From NCBI GenBank assembly GCA_028696435.1, contig JAQVHC010000070.1, forward strand, positions 1 through 6,380: a stretch of 6,380 nucleotides of DNA. The letters are read 5' to 3'. The DNA comes from Actinomycetota bacterium. GTDB taxonomy: Bacteria; Actinomycetota; Humimicrobiia; Humimicrobiales; Humimicrobiaceae. Below are positions 1-6,236 of the stretch, in pieces (position 1 is the stretch's first letter; each line of letters begins with the position of its first letter). Both the position numbers and the translations under genes were made by a program. The notes under the pieces were generated by a model, which was not told the origin of the DNA, searched no databases, and saw only the letters and a program-made list of their open reading frames with translations.

Positions 1-2229
1 AACACCGGAAAGAATTTTAATCTTATCTTCAGCTTCAGGATTTATAAGACAGGAACAGGGTTCAGGAAAATCCGCTATTACTATACTTTCACCTTCATGA
101 GGGATACTCTGCCATATCCTTTCAGTAATAAAGGGCATAAAGGGATGCAGCGCTTTAAGATAATTCTCAAGAACATACCACAACATAAATATTGCATTTT
201 TTTTATCTTCCGCATCTTCCTCTGAATAAATCCTGACTTTTGCTGATTCAATATACCAATCACAGTAATCATTCCAGAAAAAGTTTTCAAGCAGCTTTGA
301 TGCAAAGGAAAAATTATATTTTGCCAGATATTTTTCAACTCCTTTAATCATTCTGCCTAATCGTGACATTATCCACCTGTCCCATAGATTAAGGCTTAAC
401 TGCTCCGGCTTTAATTCTTTAAAATTTATTTCCGGGTCAAGGTTTGATAGGACAAATTTTGAACCATTCCACAATTTATTTGCGAAATTTCTCATTCCTT
501 CTATTTTTTCATCACCAAGCATTAAATTTCTACCCGGAGTTGTTAGTGACGCCAGAGTAAATCTCAGAACATCTGCACCATTTTTTTCAATTATATCCAT
601 AGGGTCTATAACATTACCCATGGATTTACTCATCTTTCGACCATATTCATCATTTACAAGTGGATTTATAAAAACTTCTTTAAACGGGATATCCTTCATA
701 AAATACAGACTCATCATAATCATTCTTGCTACCCAGAAGAAAATAATATCATGACCGGTCACAAGTGTATCTGTAGGAAAAAAGTATTTTAAATCTTCAG
801 TGTCTTCGGGCCAGCCAAAAACTGCAAATGGCCAGAGACAGGAGCTAAACCATGTATCAAGGACATCTTTGTCCTGTTCAAAATTGCTTCCAGCACATTT
901 CGGGCAGCTCTGAGGATTTTCTTCGCTAACTAACATCTCCCTGCAATCCTTACAATACCATACAGGAATTCTGTGTCCCCACCATAACTGGCGGGATATA
1001 CACCAGTCTTTTATATTTTCCATCCAGTCAAAATATATCTTTTCCCACTTATCCGGTATTATTTTCACTCTTCCATCTTTTACTGCTTCAATAGCCGGAC
1101 CGGCAAGTTTCTTCATTGATACAAACCATTGTAGTGAAATCCTTGGCTCAACCGTTGTGCCGCACCTGGAACAGTTTCCTACTGATGATACATGTATATT
1201 TTTGCCTGCAAGATATCCAAGAGCTTCCAGATCTTCAAGTATTTTTTGCCTTGCTGTGTAGCGGTCCATACCCTTATATTTACCCGCGTTAGAGTTCAGG
1301 GTTGCATCTTCTTCAAATATATTTATTTCCTCTAACCCATGCCTTTTACCAATTTCAAAATCATTGGGATCGTGGGCCGGAGTAACCTTCACTGCCCCGG
1401 TTCCAAATTCCATATCTACAAAATTATCTTCTATAATTGGAATCTTCCGTTCCATAAGCGGCAGCAATACATATCTGCCTTTATATTTCTCATATCTCTT
1501 ATCAAGAGGATTAATAGCTACTGCCGTATCACCCAGCATGGTTTCTGGTCTCGTGGTTGAAACAATTATAAATTCATCTGCGGACGGCATGTCTGTTTCA
1601 GAATCGATCAAAGGGTATTTTATATCCCACAGGTTTCCTTCCTTTTCTACGTGCGTAACTTCAATATCTGAAATCGCAGTCCGACACCTCGGACACCAGT
1701 TAACCATGTAATTCCCTCTATAGATCAATCCATCCCTGTACAGTGTAACAAATTCTTTTGTTACTGCTTTTACATATCTTTCATCAAGTGTAAATCTCTG
1801 CCTGTCCCAATCGCATGAACATCCAAGTGATTTCAATTGATTTATAATCCTGTTACCATATTTATCCTTCCAGGCCCATACATATTCAACAAACTTTTCT
1901 CTTCCCAGCATAAACCTGTTTATATTTTTCTTTTCCAGTTCTCTTTCTACTACATTCTGTGTTGCAATTCCTGCGTGGTCTGTGCCAGGAACCCAGGTAG
2001 TATTATACCCCTTCATTCTTCTATATCTTACGATTATGTCCTGCAGAGTATTATTTAGAGCATGTCCGATATGGAGATGGCCGGTTATATTGGGAGGTGG
2101 TATCACCATACTGAATGGAGTTTTTGATTTATCTATCTTTGCAGAAAAATACTTTTTTTTTAGCCAGTAACTATAAATTTCCTCTTCAAATAATGCGGGG
2201 TCATACTTATCTTCAATTCCATCAAACAT
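1..2229 (-). CDS. valS: valyl-tRNA synthetase, C-terminus cut by window edge
   Basis: Cytoplasmic class I aminoacyl-tRNA synthetase that joins valine to tRNA-Val using ATP and edits mischarged threonine. My reading of the minus strand gives 743 codons without a stop up to base 1; bacterial ValS is usually near 880 residues, so the end of the anticodon-binding region and the C-terminal coiled coil lie outside. Visible in order: PPPNITG then HIGH at 53-56; GTDHAGIATQ at 82-91; a CxxC pair at 179/182; the editing domain with TTRPETMLGD at 225-234 and KVTPAHDPND at 281-290 (K281, T283, D290 match the threonine-recognition residues known in the Thermus enzyme); CxxC pairs at 353/356, 426/429 and 442/445, likely metal knuckles; WWGHRIPVW from 416; KMSKS at 532-536; then the helical anticodon-binding domain from about 560. 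The ATG lies one base after the clpX stop and has no good Shine-Dalgarno, so translation is probably coupled to clpX. No sign of damage. Identity is essentially certain. Confidence 0.97.
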   Translation of the reverse strand, partial: MFDGIEDKYDPALFEEEIYSYWLKKKYFSAKIDKSKTPFSMVIPPPNITGHLHIGHALNNTLQDIIVRYRRMKGYNTTWVPGTDHAGIATQNVVERELEKKNINRFMLGREKFVEYVWAWKDKYGNRIINQLKSLGCSCDWDRQRFTLDERYVKAVTKEFVTLYRDGLIYRGNYMVNWCPRCRTAISDIEVTHVEKEGNLWDIKYPLIDSETDMPSADEFIIVSTTRPETMLGDTAVAINPLDKRYEKYKGRYVLLPLMERKIPIIEDNFVDMEFGTGAVKVTPAHDPNDFEIGKRHGLEEINIFEEDATLNSNAGKYKGMDRYTARQKILEDLEALGYLAGKNIHVSSVGNCSRCGTTVEPRISLQWFVSMKKLAGPAIEAVKDGRVKIIPDKWEKIYFDWMENIKDWCISRQLWWGHRIPVWYCKDCREMLVSEENPQSCPKCAGSNFEQDKDVLDTWFSSCLWPFAVFGWPEDTEDLKYFFPTDTLVTGHDIIFFWVARMIMMSLYFMKDIPFKEVFINPLVNDEYGRKMSKSMGNVIDPMDIIEKNGADVLRFTLASLTTPGRNLMLGDEKIEGMRNFANKLWNGSKFVLSNLDPEINFKELKPEQLSLNLWDRWIMSRLGRMIKGVEKYLAKYNFSFASKLLENFFWNDYCDWYIESAKVRIYSEEDAEDKKNAIFMLWYVLENYLKALHPFMPFITERIWQSIPHEGESIVIADFPEPCSCLINPEAEDKIKILSGV

Positions 2230-2230
2230 T

Positions 2231-3520
2231 TTAGGCTGATTTTTCTTCATTTTCTAAAAATATTTTTTTACTTGACTCGCTCAACAATTCGGGTTCAATT
2301 TTTTTCTCAACAACTTCCTTTGTTATAATGCATTTGCTGATATCTCTGCGGTCTGGAATTTCAAACATTACATTTAGCATAACCTCTTCCATAACCGCAC
2401 GCAGCCCCCTTGCTCCAGTGCCTCTTTCTATAGCCAGCTTTACAATTTCTTTCAGAGCATCTTCTTCAAATTCAAGTTCAACATTATCCATTTTAAACAT
2501 CTTCTTGTATTGCTTTATCAGTGAGTTTTTGGGCTCTATAAGGATTCTTATTAAATCATCCCCGGTAAGATTTGATAGAGTGCTCACAACAGGGAGTCTT
2601 CCTATAAGTTCTGGAATTAAACCATACTTTAACAAATCTCCGGGCATAACCTGTGGAAGAAGTTTATCAGTCTTATCAAATTTTGACGGAATACTTCTCG
2701 AGACAAAACCAACACTGCTTTCATTTATCCTTTTTTCAATTATTTCCTCAAGGCCGCTGAATGAACCCCCGCAAATAAAAAGGATGTTTTCTGTGTTAAT
2801 TTGTATAAAATCCTGATGGGGATGTTTTCTACCACCCTGTGGTGGGACATTGGCTTCTGTTCCCTCAAGAATTTTAAGCAGAGCCTGTTGCACACCTTCT
2901 CCTGATACATCTCTCGTAATTGACGGATTTTCGGATTTACGACTGATTTTATCTATTTCATCCAGATAAATGATTCCTGTTTCAGCCTTTTTAATATCAT
3001 AATCCGCTGCCTGTATCAATCTCAGTAATATATTTTCAACATCTTCCCCGACATACCCTGCTTCGGTAAGCGATGTTGCATCCGCAATACAAAACGGAAC
3101 ATTCAATATTTTTGCCAGAGTCCGGGCAAGAAGAGTCTTGCCACAGCCTGTTGGTCCTATCAGTAGAATATTGCTTTTCTGTAATTCTGTATCATCCTGA
3201 GCAGTTTTGTCTTCGTATTTTATTCTCTTGTAATGATTATATACTGCTACAGATAGTACCTTTTTTGCTCTTTCCTGGCCTACCACATACTCATTTAAAA
3301 TAGAGTAAATTTTTTTTGGCTTTGGTAGATTTTTAAAATCAACTTTCCTCTGCTCTCTTAATTCTTCATCAATAATCTCATTGCAGAGGTCCACGCATTC
3401 ATTACATATATAAACTCCGGGACCTGCAATGAGCTTTTTTACCTGATTCTGTGATTTACCACAAAAGGAACACATAAAAAAATTATCTTTTTTATCTTTC
3501 TCTATTCCATCTAAAGACAA
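2231..3520 (-). CDS. clpX: ATP-dependent Clp protease ATP-binding subunit ClpX
   Basis: Hexameric AAA+ unfoldase that recognises tagged or specific proteins, unfolds them with ATP and threads them into ClpP. With the TTG start preferred here the protein is 429 residues, normal for the family. N-terminal zinc-binding domain with C17, C20, C39, C42 (CSFCGK...CNEC); Walker A GPTGCGKT at 122-129; pore-1 loop GYVG at 155-158; Walker B IIYLDEID at 183-190; pore-2 region RDVSGEGVQQ from 203; ClpP-docking tripeptide VGF at 270-272, an accepted [LIV]GF variant; arginine finger R308 in PELIGRLP; sensor-2 R371 in GTGARGLR. Start choice: the frame extends to a GTG at 3532, but the AAGGAG ribosome site (3537-3532) overlaps that GTG, so it cannot serve it. 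TTG at 3520 lies 11 nt after that site; an ATG at 3475 has no site and leaves no N-terminal lead before the first Cys. clpP lies 179 nt upstream and valS 1 nt downstream. A palindrome upstream may control it. Confidence 0.97.
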   Translation of the reverse strand: MSLDGIEKDKKDNFFMCSFCGKSQNQVKKLIAGPGVYICNECVDLCNEIIDEELREQRKVDFKNLPKPKKIYSILNEYVVGQERAKKVLSVAVYNHYKRIKYEDKTAQDDTELQKSNILLIGPTGCGKTLLARTLAKILNVPFCIADATSLTEAGYVGEDVENILLRLIQAADYDIKKAETGIIYLDEIDKISRKSENPSITRDVSGEGVQQALLKILEGTEANVPPQGGRKHPHQDFIQINTENILFICGGSFSGLEEIIEKRINESSVGFVSRSIPSKFDKTDKLLPQVMPGDLLKYGLIPELIGRLPVVSTLSNLTGDDLIRILIEPKNSLIKQYKKMFKMDNVELEFEEDALKEIVKLAIERGTGARGLRAVMEEVMLNVMFEIPDRRDISKCIITKEVVEKKIEPELLSESSKKIFLENEEKSA

Positions 3521-3531
3521 ATCTATACACA

Positions 3532-3537
3532 CTCCTT
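3532..3537 (-). promoter_or_regulatory. ribosome binding site of clpX
   Basis: AAGGAG reads on the minus strand from 3537 to 3532. It is the only good Shine-Dalgarno match near the clpX start. It overlaps the in-frame GTG at 3532 and sits 11 nt before TTG 3520, so it argues for the TTG start, with slightly long spacing. Confidence 0.6.
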
Positions 3538-3609
3538 GTTAATACTATTAAAATATATAAATTGTTGTTTCAAGCTTTGTTATTATTTTTATATGCCTCG
3601 TATCCTATT

Positions 3610-3615
3610 AGTATA
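3610..3615 (-). promoter_or_regulatory. possible -10 box of a clpX promoter
   Basis: TATACT (5 of 6 to TATAAT) on the minus strand, placing a transcript start near 3603 and a leader of roughly 80 nt before the clpX TTG. At 17 nt spacing the -35 position reads AGTTTA, a poor match, so the promoter would be weak or activator-dependent. It directly abuts the palindrome at 3615-3648, as an operator arrangement would. In such AT-rich sequence a -10-like hexamer can occur by chance. Confidence 0.25.
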
Positions 3616-3648
3616 ATATTTATGAGTATTTTTAAACTCACAAATATT
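3615..3648 (-). repeat. 34-bp imperfect palindrome between clpP and clpX, operator-like
   Basis: Two 13-nt arms, 3615-3627 and 3636-3648, are complementary at 12 of 13 positions (the odd pair is G-U in RNA) around an 8-nt loop. The inner core on the minus strand is TGAGT-N8-ACTCA. The HspR operator of Actinobacteria (HAIR) is CTTGAGT-N7-ACTCAAG, so the core matches but the spacer is one base longer and the outer bases differ. It has no run of T after it on the minus strand, so it is not a standard terminator for clpP. It could equally be an mRNA hairpin that sets stability or processing between clpP and clpX. The inverted repeat is certain; its function is inferred. Confidence 0.6.
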
Positions 3649-3711
3649 CTTACTTAAATTTTTTAAATTTTTACTTATATAAATGAATAAATTACTAAAT
3701 ACCAGCAGCTA

Positions 3712-4302
3712 TTATTTCTTATATATTACCTCATCTACTATTCCGTATTTTTTTGCTTCTTCAGCACTTAGTATAAAATCCCTTTCAGTATCCTTTTCTA
3801 CTTTTTTTACATCCTGGCCGGTATGCTTTGCAATTATTTCATTAAGGAGAGCTCTTATTCTTAACATTTCCTTTGCATGGATTTCAACATCAAGTGTAGT
3901 CCCCGATACTCCCCCGGATGGCTGATGAAGCATAACCCTGGAGTTTGGCAGTGCAAATCTTTTACCTTTTTCTCCTGCCAGGAGCAATATAGCAGCAGCG
4001 CTCGCAGCCTGGCCAATGCAGATAGTAGATACCGGTGATTTTATAAACTGCATTGTGTCATAAACCGCAAGGGCGGAAGTTACAATTCCACCAGGACTGT
4101 TTATATAAAGCTGAATATCTTTTTCCGGGTCTTCTGCTTCCAGATGAAGCATCTGCGCCATTACAACATTTGCTACATTATCATCTATAGCAACACCTAA
4201 AAAGATGATTCTTTCTTTTAGCAGTCTGGAATATATATCATAAGAACGTTCCCCCCTGCTGGTCTGCTCTATTACCATTGGAATTAAATATTCATTATGC
4301 AT
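3712..4302 (-). CDS. clpP: ATP-dependent Clp protease proteolytic subunit ClpP
   Basis: Serine peptidase that forms the two-ring, 14-subunit chamber of the Clp protease and degrades substrates delivered by ClpX (or ClpC/ClpA if present elsewhere). 196 residues, full length. Catalytic triad S101 (GQAASAA), H126 (MLHQPSGG) and D175 (TERDFILSAEEA); the oxyanion-side motif INSPGG is at 67-72 and the N-terminal axial segment reads IPMVIEQTSRGERSYDIYSRLLKERI. The GQAASAAAILL form around the serine and FALPNSRVMLHQP resemble actinobacterial ClpP2-type sequences more than the GMAASMGA form of Bacillus or E. coli; this is from memory, not an alignment. ATG at 4302 is preceded by GAGG at 4311-4308 with 5 nt spacing, so the start is secure. 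It begins 41 nt after the tig stop, so it is probably in the tig operon. Only one clpP is seen in this cluster. Confidence 0.98.
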   Translation of the reverse strand: MHNEYLIPMVIEQTSRGERSYDIYSRLLKERIIFLGVAIDDNVANVVMAQMLHLEAEDPEKDIQLYINSPGGIVTSALAVYDTMQFIKSPVSTICIGQAASAAAILLLAGEKGKRFALPNSRVMLHQPSGGVSGTTLDVEIHAKEMLRIRALLNEIIAKHTGQDVKKVEKDTERDFILSAEEAKKYGIVDEVIYKK

Positions 4303-4343
4303 TTTAACCTCAACCTTTTTCTCTTTTTATCCTTAACTTTTCA

Positions 4344-5786
4344 CTATGAACCGTGTGTCCAGAGTTTTTTACTCTGGCTTTTATTTTGTGTCACATCATT
4401 GTCCGGTGTATATATTTCTTTTTTATCCTTTTCTTCACTGCTATTACTATTTATATCTTTATCTTTTACTTCTTCTACCACATTTGCACTATCTATAAGC
4501 AAATCAATTATTTTCCTTCTTCTAATATCACCAACAAGCATTTCCTTGCCGTCAGCACTTTCAAAAAATTCCTCAATTTTTTTGATGTCCTCTTCTTTAT
4601 CATAACTGCTTATAATATTATCTTTTTCTTTCTTTATTTCCTCCTCTGAGGGTTCTATTCTCTTCTTTTCCGCTTTTTCAAGAGCTTTAAAGATCAAATA
4701 TTCTTTTATCTCTTTTTCAGCCCTCTTTCTAATCTCTTCATCAAACTGGCTTTCTGTAATATTAATCATTTTAAGGTAATCTTCCCTTGTTATCTTCTGA
4801 TTCTTTAAGTTTTCGTCTATCTCATCACTGAGCTGCTTCATCCTTCTAGTAATCATTATCTCCGGGACGTCGGTCTTCATGTTATTCATAATATGTTCAA
4901 AGACTTCCTCTATTATTTTTGTCCTTCTAAAATCTTCTTTCTGCTCAATTATTTTCCCTTTTACATAGCTTTTAAAATCATCCGCATCTTTAAAATCACC
5001 GAGATCCTTTAAAAAGCCCTCATCCAGTTCGGGCAGGACCTTTCTTTTTATTTCTTTTATGAAAATTTTAAAAGTTGCCTGTTTACCGGATAGTTCTCTG
5101 TTCCCGATATTATCTGGCAATGTCAGGGTTACGGTTTTACTGTCACCTGTTTTCATACCAATAAGTGAATCCTCAAATTCAGGAAATAAAGTATTTGAAC
5201 CAACTTCTAATAGGTAGTCCTCTGCGCTGCCTCCTTCAAATTCTTTTCCATCAATTTCCCCGGTAAAATCCAGGGTAACATAATCACCTTTTAATACTCC
5301 CCTGTCAGTTAAAACCGGTTCAAGTGTAGCAAAACTATTCCTTATATTATCTATCTGTCGTTCCAGTTCTTCATCAGACACTTCAGTGGAAAAGCCTGTG
5401 ACCTTTATACCTCTGTACTGCGGGAGATCTATCTCGGGTTCAAGCTCCACCTCAATCTCAAATCCCAGAGGTGATTCTTCCTCAAGCCGGGTTATTTTTA
5501 TTTTGGGATAGTCTATTGGGTCCAATTTAGATTCTGATATTATATCTGGATATAATTCAGAAATAGAAAGACTCGCGGCTTCATTAAGTACATAGTCCCT
5601 GCCAAAATTTGCATCTATTATCTGGTATGGAATCTTACCTTTTCTAAAACCGGGAATATTAGCTTTGCTTGATATTTCTTTGTAAGCTTTACCGATATTT
5701 TTCTTTAAAAAGTTATTTGATATTTCAACATCTAATTTAACCTTATTCAAATCTATTTTTTCCTGGCTTTTTATCTTAAAACCCAA
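4344..5786 (-). CDS. tig: trigger factor, ribosome-associated chaperone and prolyl isomerase
   Basis: Binds ribosomal protein L23 at the exit tunnel and shields nascent chains; the middle domain is an FKBP-type peptidyl-prolyl isomerase. 480 residues. N-terminal ribosome-binding domain about 1-115 with the signature NIPGFRKGKIP (G46-K51; FRK at 47-49). FKBP domain about 166-248, with GDYVTLDFTGEIDGKEFEGG and FPEFEDSLIGMK, where FPEF replaces the commoner IPGF. The helical substrate-binding arms follow to about 440. The last 40 residues, from KDKDINSNSS on, are polar, rich in K, D, E, S and N, and likely disordered, which makes the protein longer than the usual 430-450. Start: TTG at 5786, the only start with a good ribosome site (AAGGGGGAA, 7 nt before it). 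First gene of the cluster, with a probable promoter near 5860 and a leader hairpin. Identity is certain; the exact initiation codon is very likely. Confidence 0.96.
   Translation of the reverse strand: MGFKIKSQEKIDLNKVKLDVEISNNFLKKNIGKAYKEISSKANIPGFRKGKIPYQIIDANFGRDYVLNEAASLSISELYPDIISESKLDPIDYPKIKITRLEEESPLGFEIEVELEPEIDLPQYRGIKVTGFSTEVSDEELERQIDNIRNSFATLEPVLTDRGVLKGDYVTLDFTGEIDGKEFEGGSAEDYLLEVGSNTLFPEFEDSLIGMKTGDSKTVTLTLPDNIGNRELSGKQATFKIFIKEIKRKVLPELDEGFLKDLGDFKDADDFKSYVKGKIIEQKEDFRRTKIIEEVFEHIMNNMKTDVPEIMITRRMKQLSDEIDENLKNQKITREDYLKMINITESQFDEEIRKRAEKEIKEYLIFKALEKAEKKRIEPSEEEIKKEKDNIISSYDKEEDIKKIEEFFESADGKEMLVGDIRRRKIIDLLIDSANVVEEVKDKDINSNSSEEKDKKEIYTPDNDVTQNKSQSKKLWTHGS
4359..4377 (-). 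repeat. perfect 7-bp hairpin inside the 3' end of tig
   Basis: CCAGAGT (4359-4365) and ACTCTGG (4371-4377) are exact reverse complements around a 5-nt loop (A5 in the mRNA). It lies in the codons for the QSKKLWT stretch of the trigger factor tail, about 60 nt before clpP begins. No U-run follows in the tig-clpP direction, so it is not a terminator for that transcript; on the plus strand it is followed by T-rich sequence, but no plus-strand gene enters it. It might mark an RNA processing or stability site between tig and clpP. Confidence 0.45.
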
Positions 5787-5792
5787 ACAAAT

Positions 5793-5800
5793 TCCCCCTT
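5793..5800 (-). promoter_or_regulatory. ribosome binding site of tig, fixes a TTG start
   Basis: AAGGGGGA on the minus strand, with the G-run ending 7 nt before TTG 5786. There is no ATG or GTG in frame near it, so it supports the TTG as the initiation codon. Confidence 0.7.
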
Positions 5801-5804
5801 AAAC

Positions 5805-5828
5805 AGTCATCTCTAATAATAGATAACT
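5805..5828 (-). promoter_or_regulatory. leader hairpin just upstream of the tig ribosome binding site
   Basis: On the minus strand AGTTATCT and AGATGACT pair over 8 bp (one G-U) around an 8-nt loop. The hairpin ends four bases before the AAGGGGG ribosome site. It could be an RNA element affecting tig translation (for example a temperature-sensitive stem), a protein-binding palindrome, or chance in AT-rich DNA. The pairing is seen; any role is inferred. Confidence 0.35.
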
Positions 5829-5848
5829 AACATTTATATTTTAACATT
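5828..5848. repeat. short direct repeat in the tig leader
   Basis: TAACATT occurs at 5828-5834 and 5842-5848, an exact 14-nt period (just over one helical turn), directly downstream of the inferred transcript start. It could be a small regulator site but is short enough to be chance. Confidence 0.2.
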
Positions 5849-5857
5849 AAGACACAT

Positions 5858-5885
5858 ATTATAATAAAAAATAAATAAAATACAA
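5858..5885 (-). promoter_or_regulatory. probable sigma-70-type promoter of the tig cluster
   Basis: A perfect TATAAT lies on the minus strand at 5863-5858. Sixteen bases upstream is TTGTAT (5885-5880), which keeps the TTG of the -35 consensus but little else. The predicted start near 5851 leaves a leader of about 65 nt before the TTG of tig, containing the direct repeat, the hairpin and the ribosome site. The -10 is convincing by position, the -35 is weak. Confidence 0.45.
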
Positions 5886-5952
5886 ACACATAGTCTTTTA
5901 AAAAACCTGTTGGAAGAGAGATAAGAATATATTATAAATTACAATTAATTAA

Positions 5953-6066
5953 CCAATTATGCAGATTGCTTCTATTGCCATTGCTAATGATCTAACCCTT
6001 GTGACCGGGAACATAAAGCATTTTTCAAAAATACACGAGTTAAAAGTTGAAGACTGGATAAATTAA
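5953..6066 (+). pseudogene. 3' remnant of a VapC-family (PIN domain) toxin gene
   Basis: Plus-strand frame reads P-I-M then QIASIAIANDLTLVT, GNIKHFSKI and HELKVEDWIN, ending at TAA 6064-6066. This is the typical C-terminal third of a VapC ribonuclease: the 'IA..A..N.LTLVT.N..HF..I..L..E.W' pattern. VapC toxins are about 130 residues; here only about 37 codons remain, and an in-frame TAA at 5950-5952 closes the frame upstream. The upstream part with the first catalytic acidic residues is gone, and the conserved Asp usual just before QIA is absent. The internal ATG at 5959 has no ribosome site. I see no VapB antitoxin and no other VapC codons in the preceding 160 bases. It is therefore a broken, non-functional fragment of a toxin-antitoxin module, pointing against the direction of tig. 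Confidence 0.7.
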
Positions 6067-6098
6067 TTTAAATTATAATTTGTAAATTCATAATAAAA

Positions 6099-6202
6099 GG
6101 CTACTTCACTTTTCTAATATATTACAACTGGTATTTTACATTCTGTTTTAACAGAGTAGTAAATTACAGCAGATGGTTAAAATACACACCCAAAAAGTAG
6201 CC
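6099..6202. repeat. 104-bp nested palindrome, MITE-like or decayed hairpin element
   Basis: The outer ends are exact 8-bp inverted repeats, GGCTACTT (6099-6106) and AAGTAGCC (6195-6202). An inner hairpin pairs 6131-6147 with 6150-6167, about 16-17 bp with one mismatch, one bulge and one G-U. The two share nearly the same centre (6150.5 and 6149), so they look like one structure. The flanks are near-identical 6-mers, ATAAAA before and ATAAAC after, as an old target duplication might be. It carries no credible coding sequence. It could be a miniature inverted-repeat element, a remnant of a larger one, or a hairpin left by chance; no family is recognised. Confidence 0.4.
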
Positions 6203-6236
6203 ATAAACAAATGAATTTCACCACATACACTAAGAC

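Noticed and set aside
81..338. 85-codon minus-strand open frame
   Set aside because: It overlaps valS in another frame; the valS frame here encodes recognisable anticodon-binding-domain sequence.
1339..2170. Several plus-strand open frames of 60-115 codons
   Set aside because: They are antisense to the valS coding frame and show no family features or ribosome sites.
2328..2816. 162-codon plus-strand open frame
   Set aside because: Antisense to clpX; serine/isoleucine-rich translation typical of the complement of a Lys/Asp/Glu-rich gene.
3545..3573. TTGAAA-17-TAATAG as the clpX promoter
   Set aside because: It would start transcription at the ribosome binding site itself, leaving no leader, and the -10 matches at only 3 of 6 positions.
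3615..3648. CIRCE (HrcA) operator
   Set aside because: CIRCE has ACTC on the left and GAGT on the right of a 9-nt spacer; here the order is reversed.
4359..4375. AAAAAAC near the tig end as a programmed frameshift site
   Set aside because: The zero-frame codons are AAA AAA CTC, which does not fit the X XXY YYZ phasing, and the zero frame continues to a normal stop.
4359..4380. Hairpin in tig as an intrinsic terminator
   Set aside because: No U-run follows it in the direction of the tig-clpP transcript, and there is no plus-strand gene for it to end.
4297..4649. Plus-strand frames with phenylalanine/leucine-rich, membrane-like translations
   Set aside because: They are the complement of the charged C-terminal half of tig; the hydrophobicity is an artefact of reading Lys/Glu codons backwards.
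6070..6081. Perfect 12-bp palindrome AAATTATAATTT after the VapC remnant
   Set aside because: It is entirely A and T within an AT-rich stretch, so it is expected by chance and too weak for a terminator.
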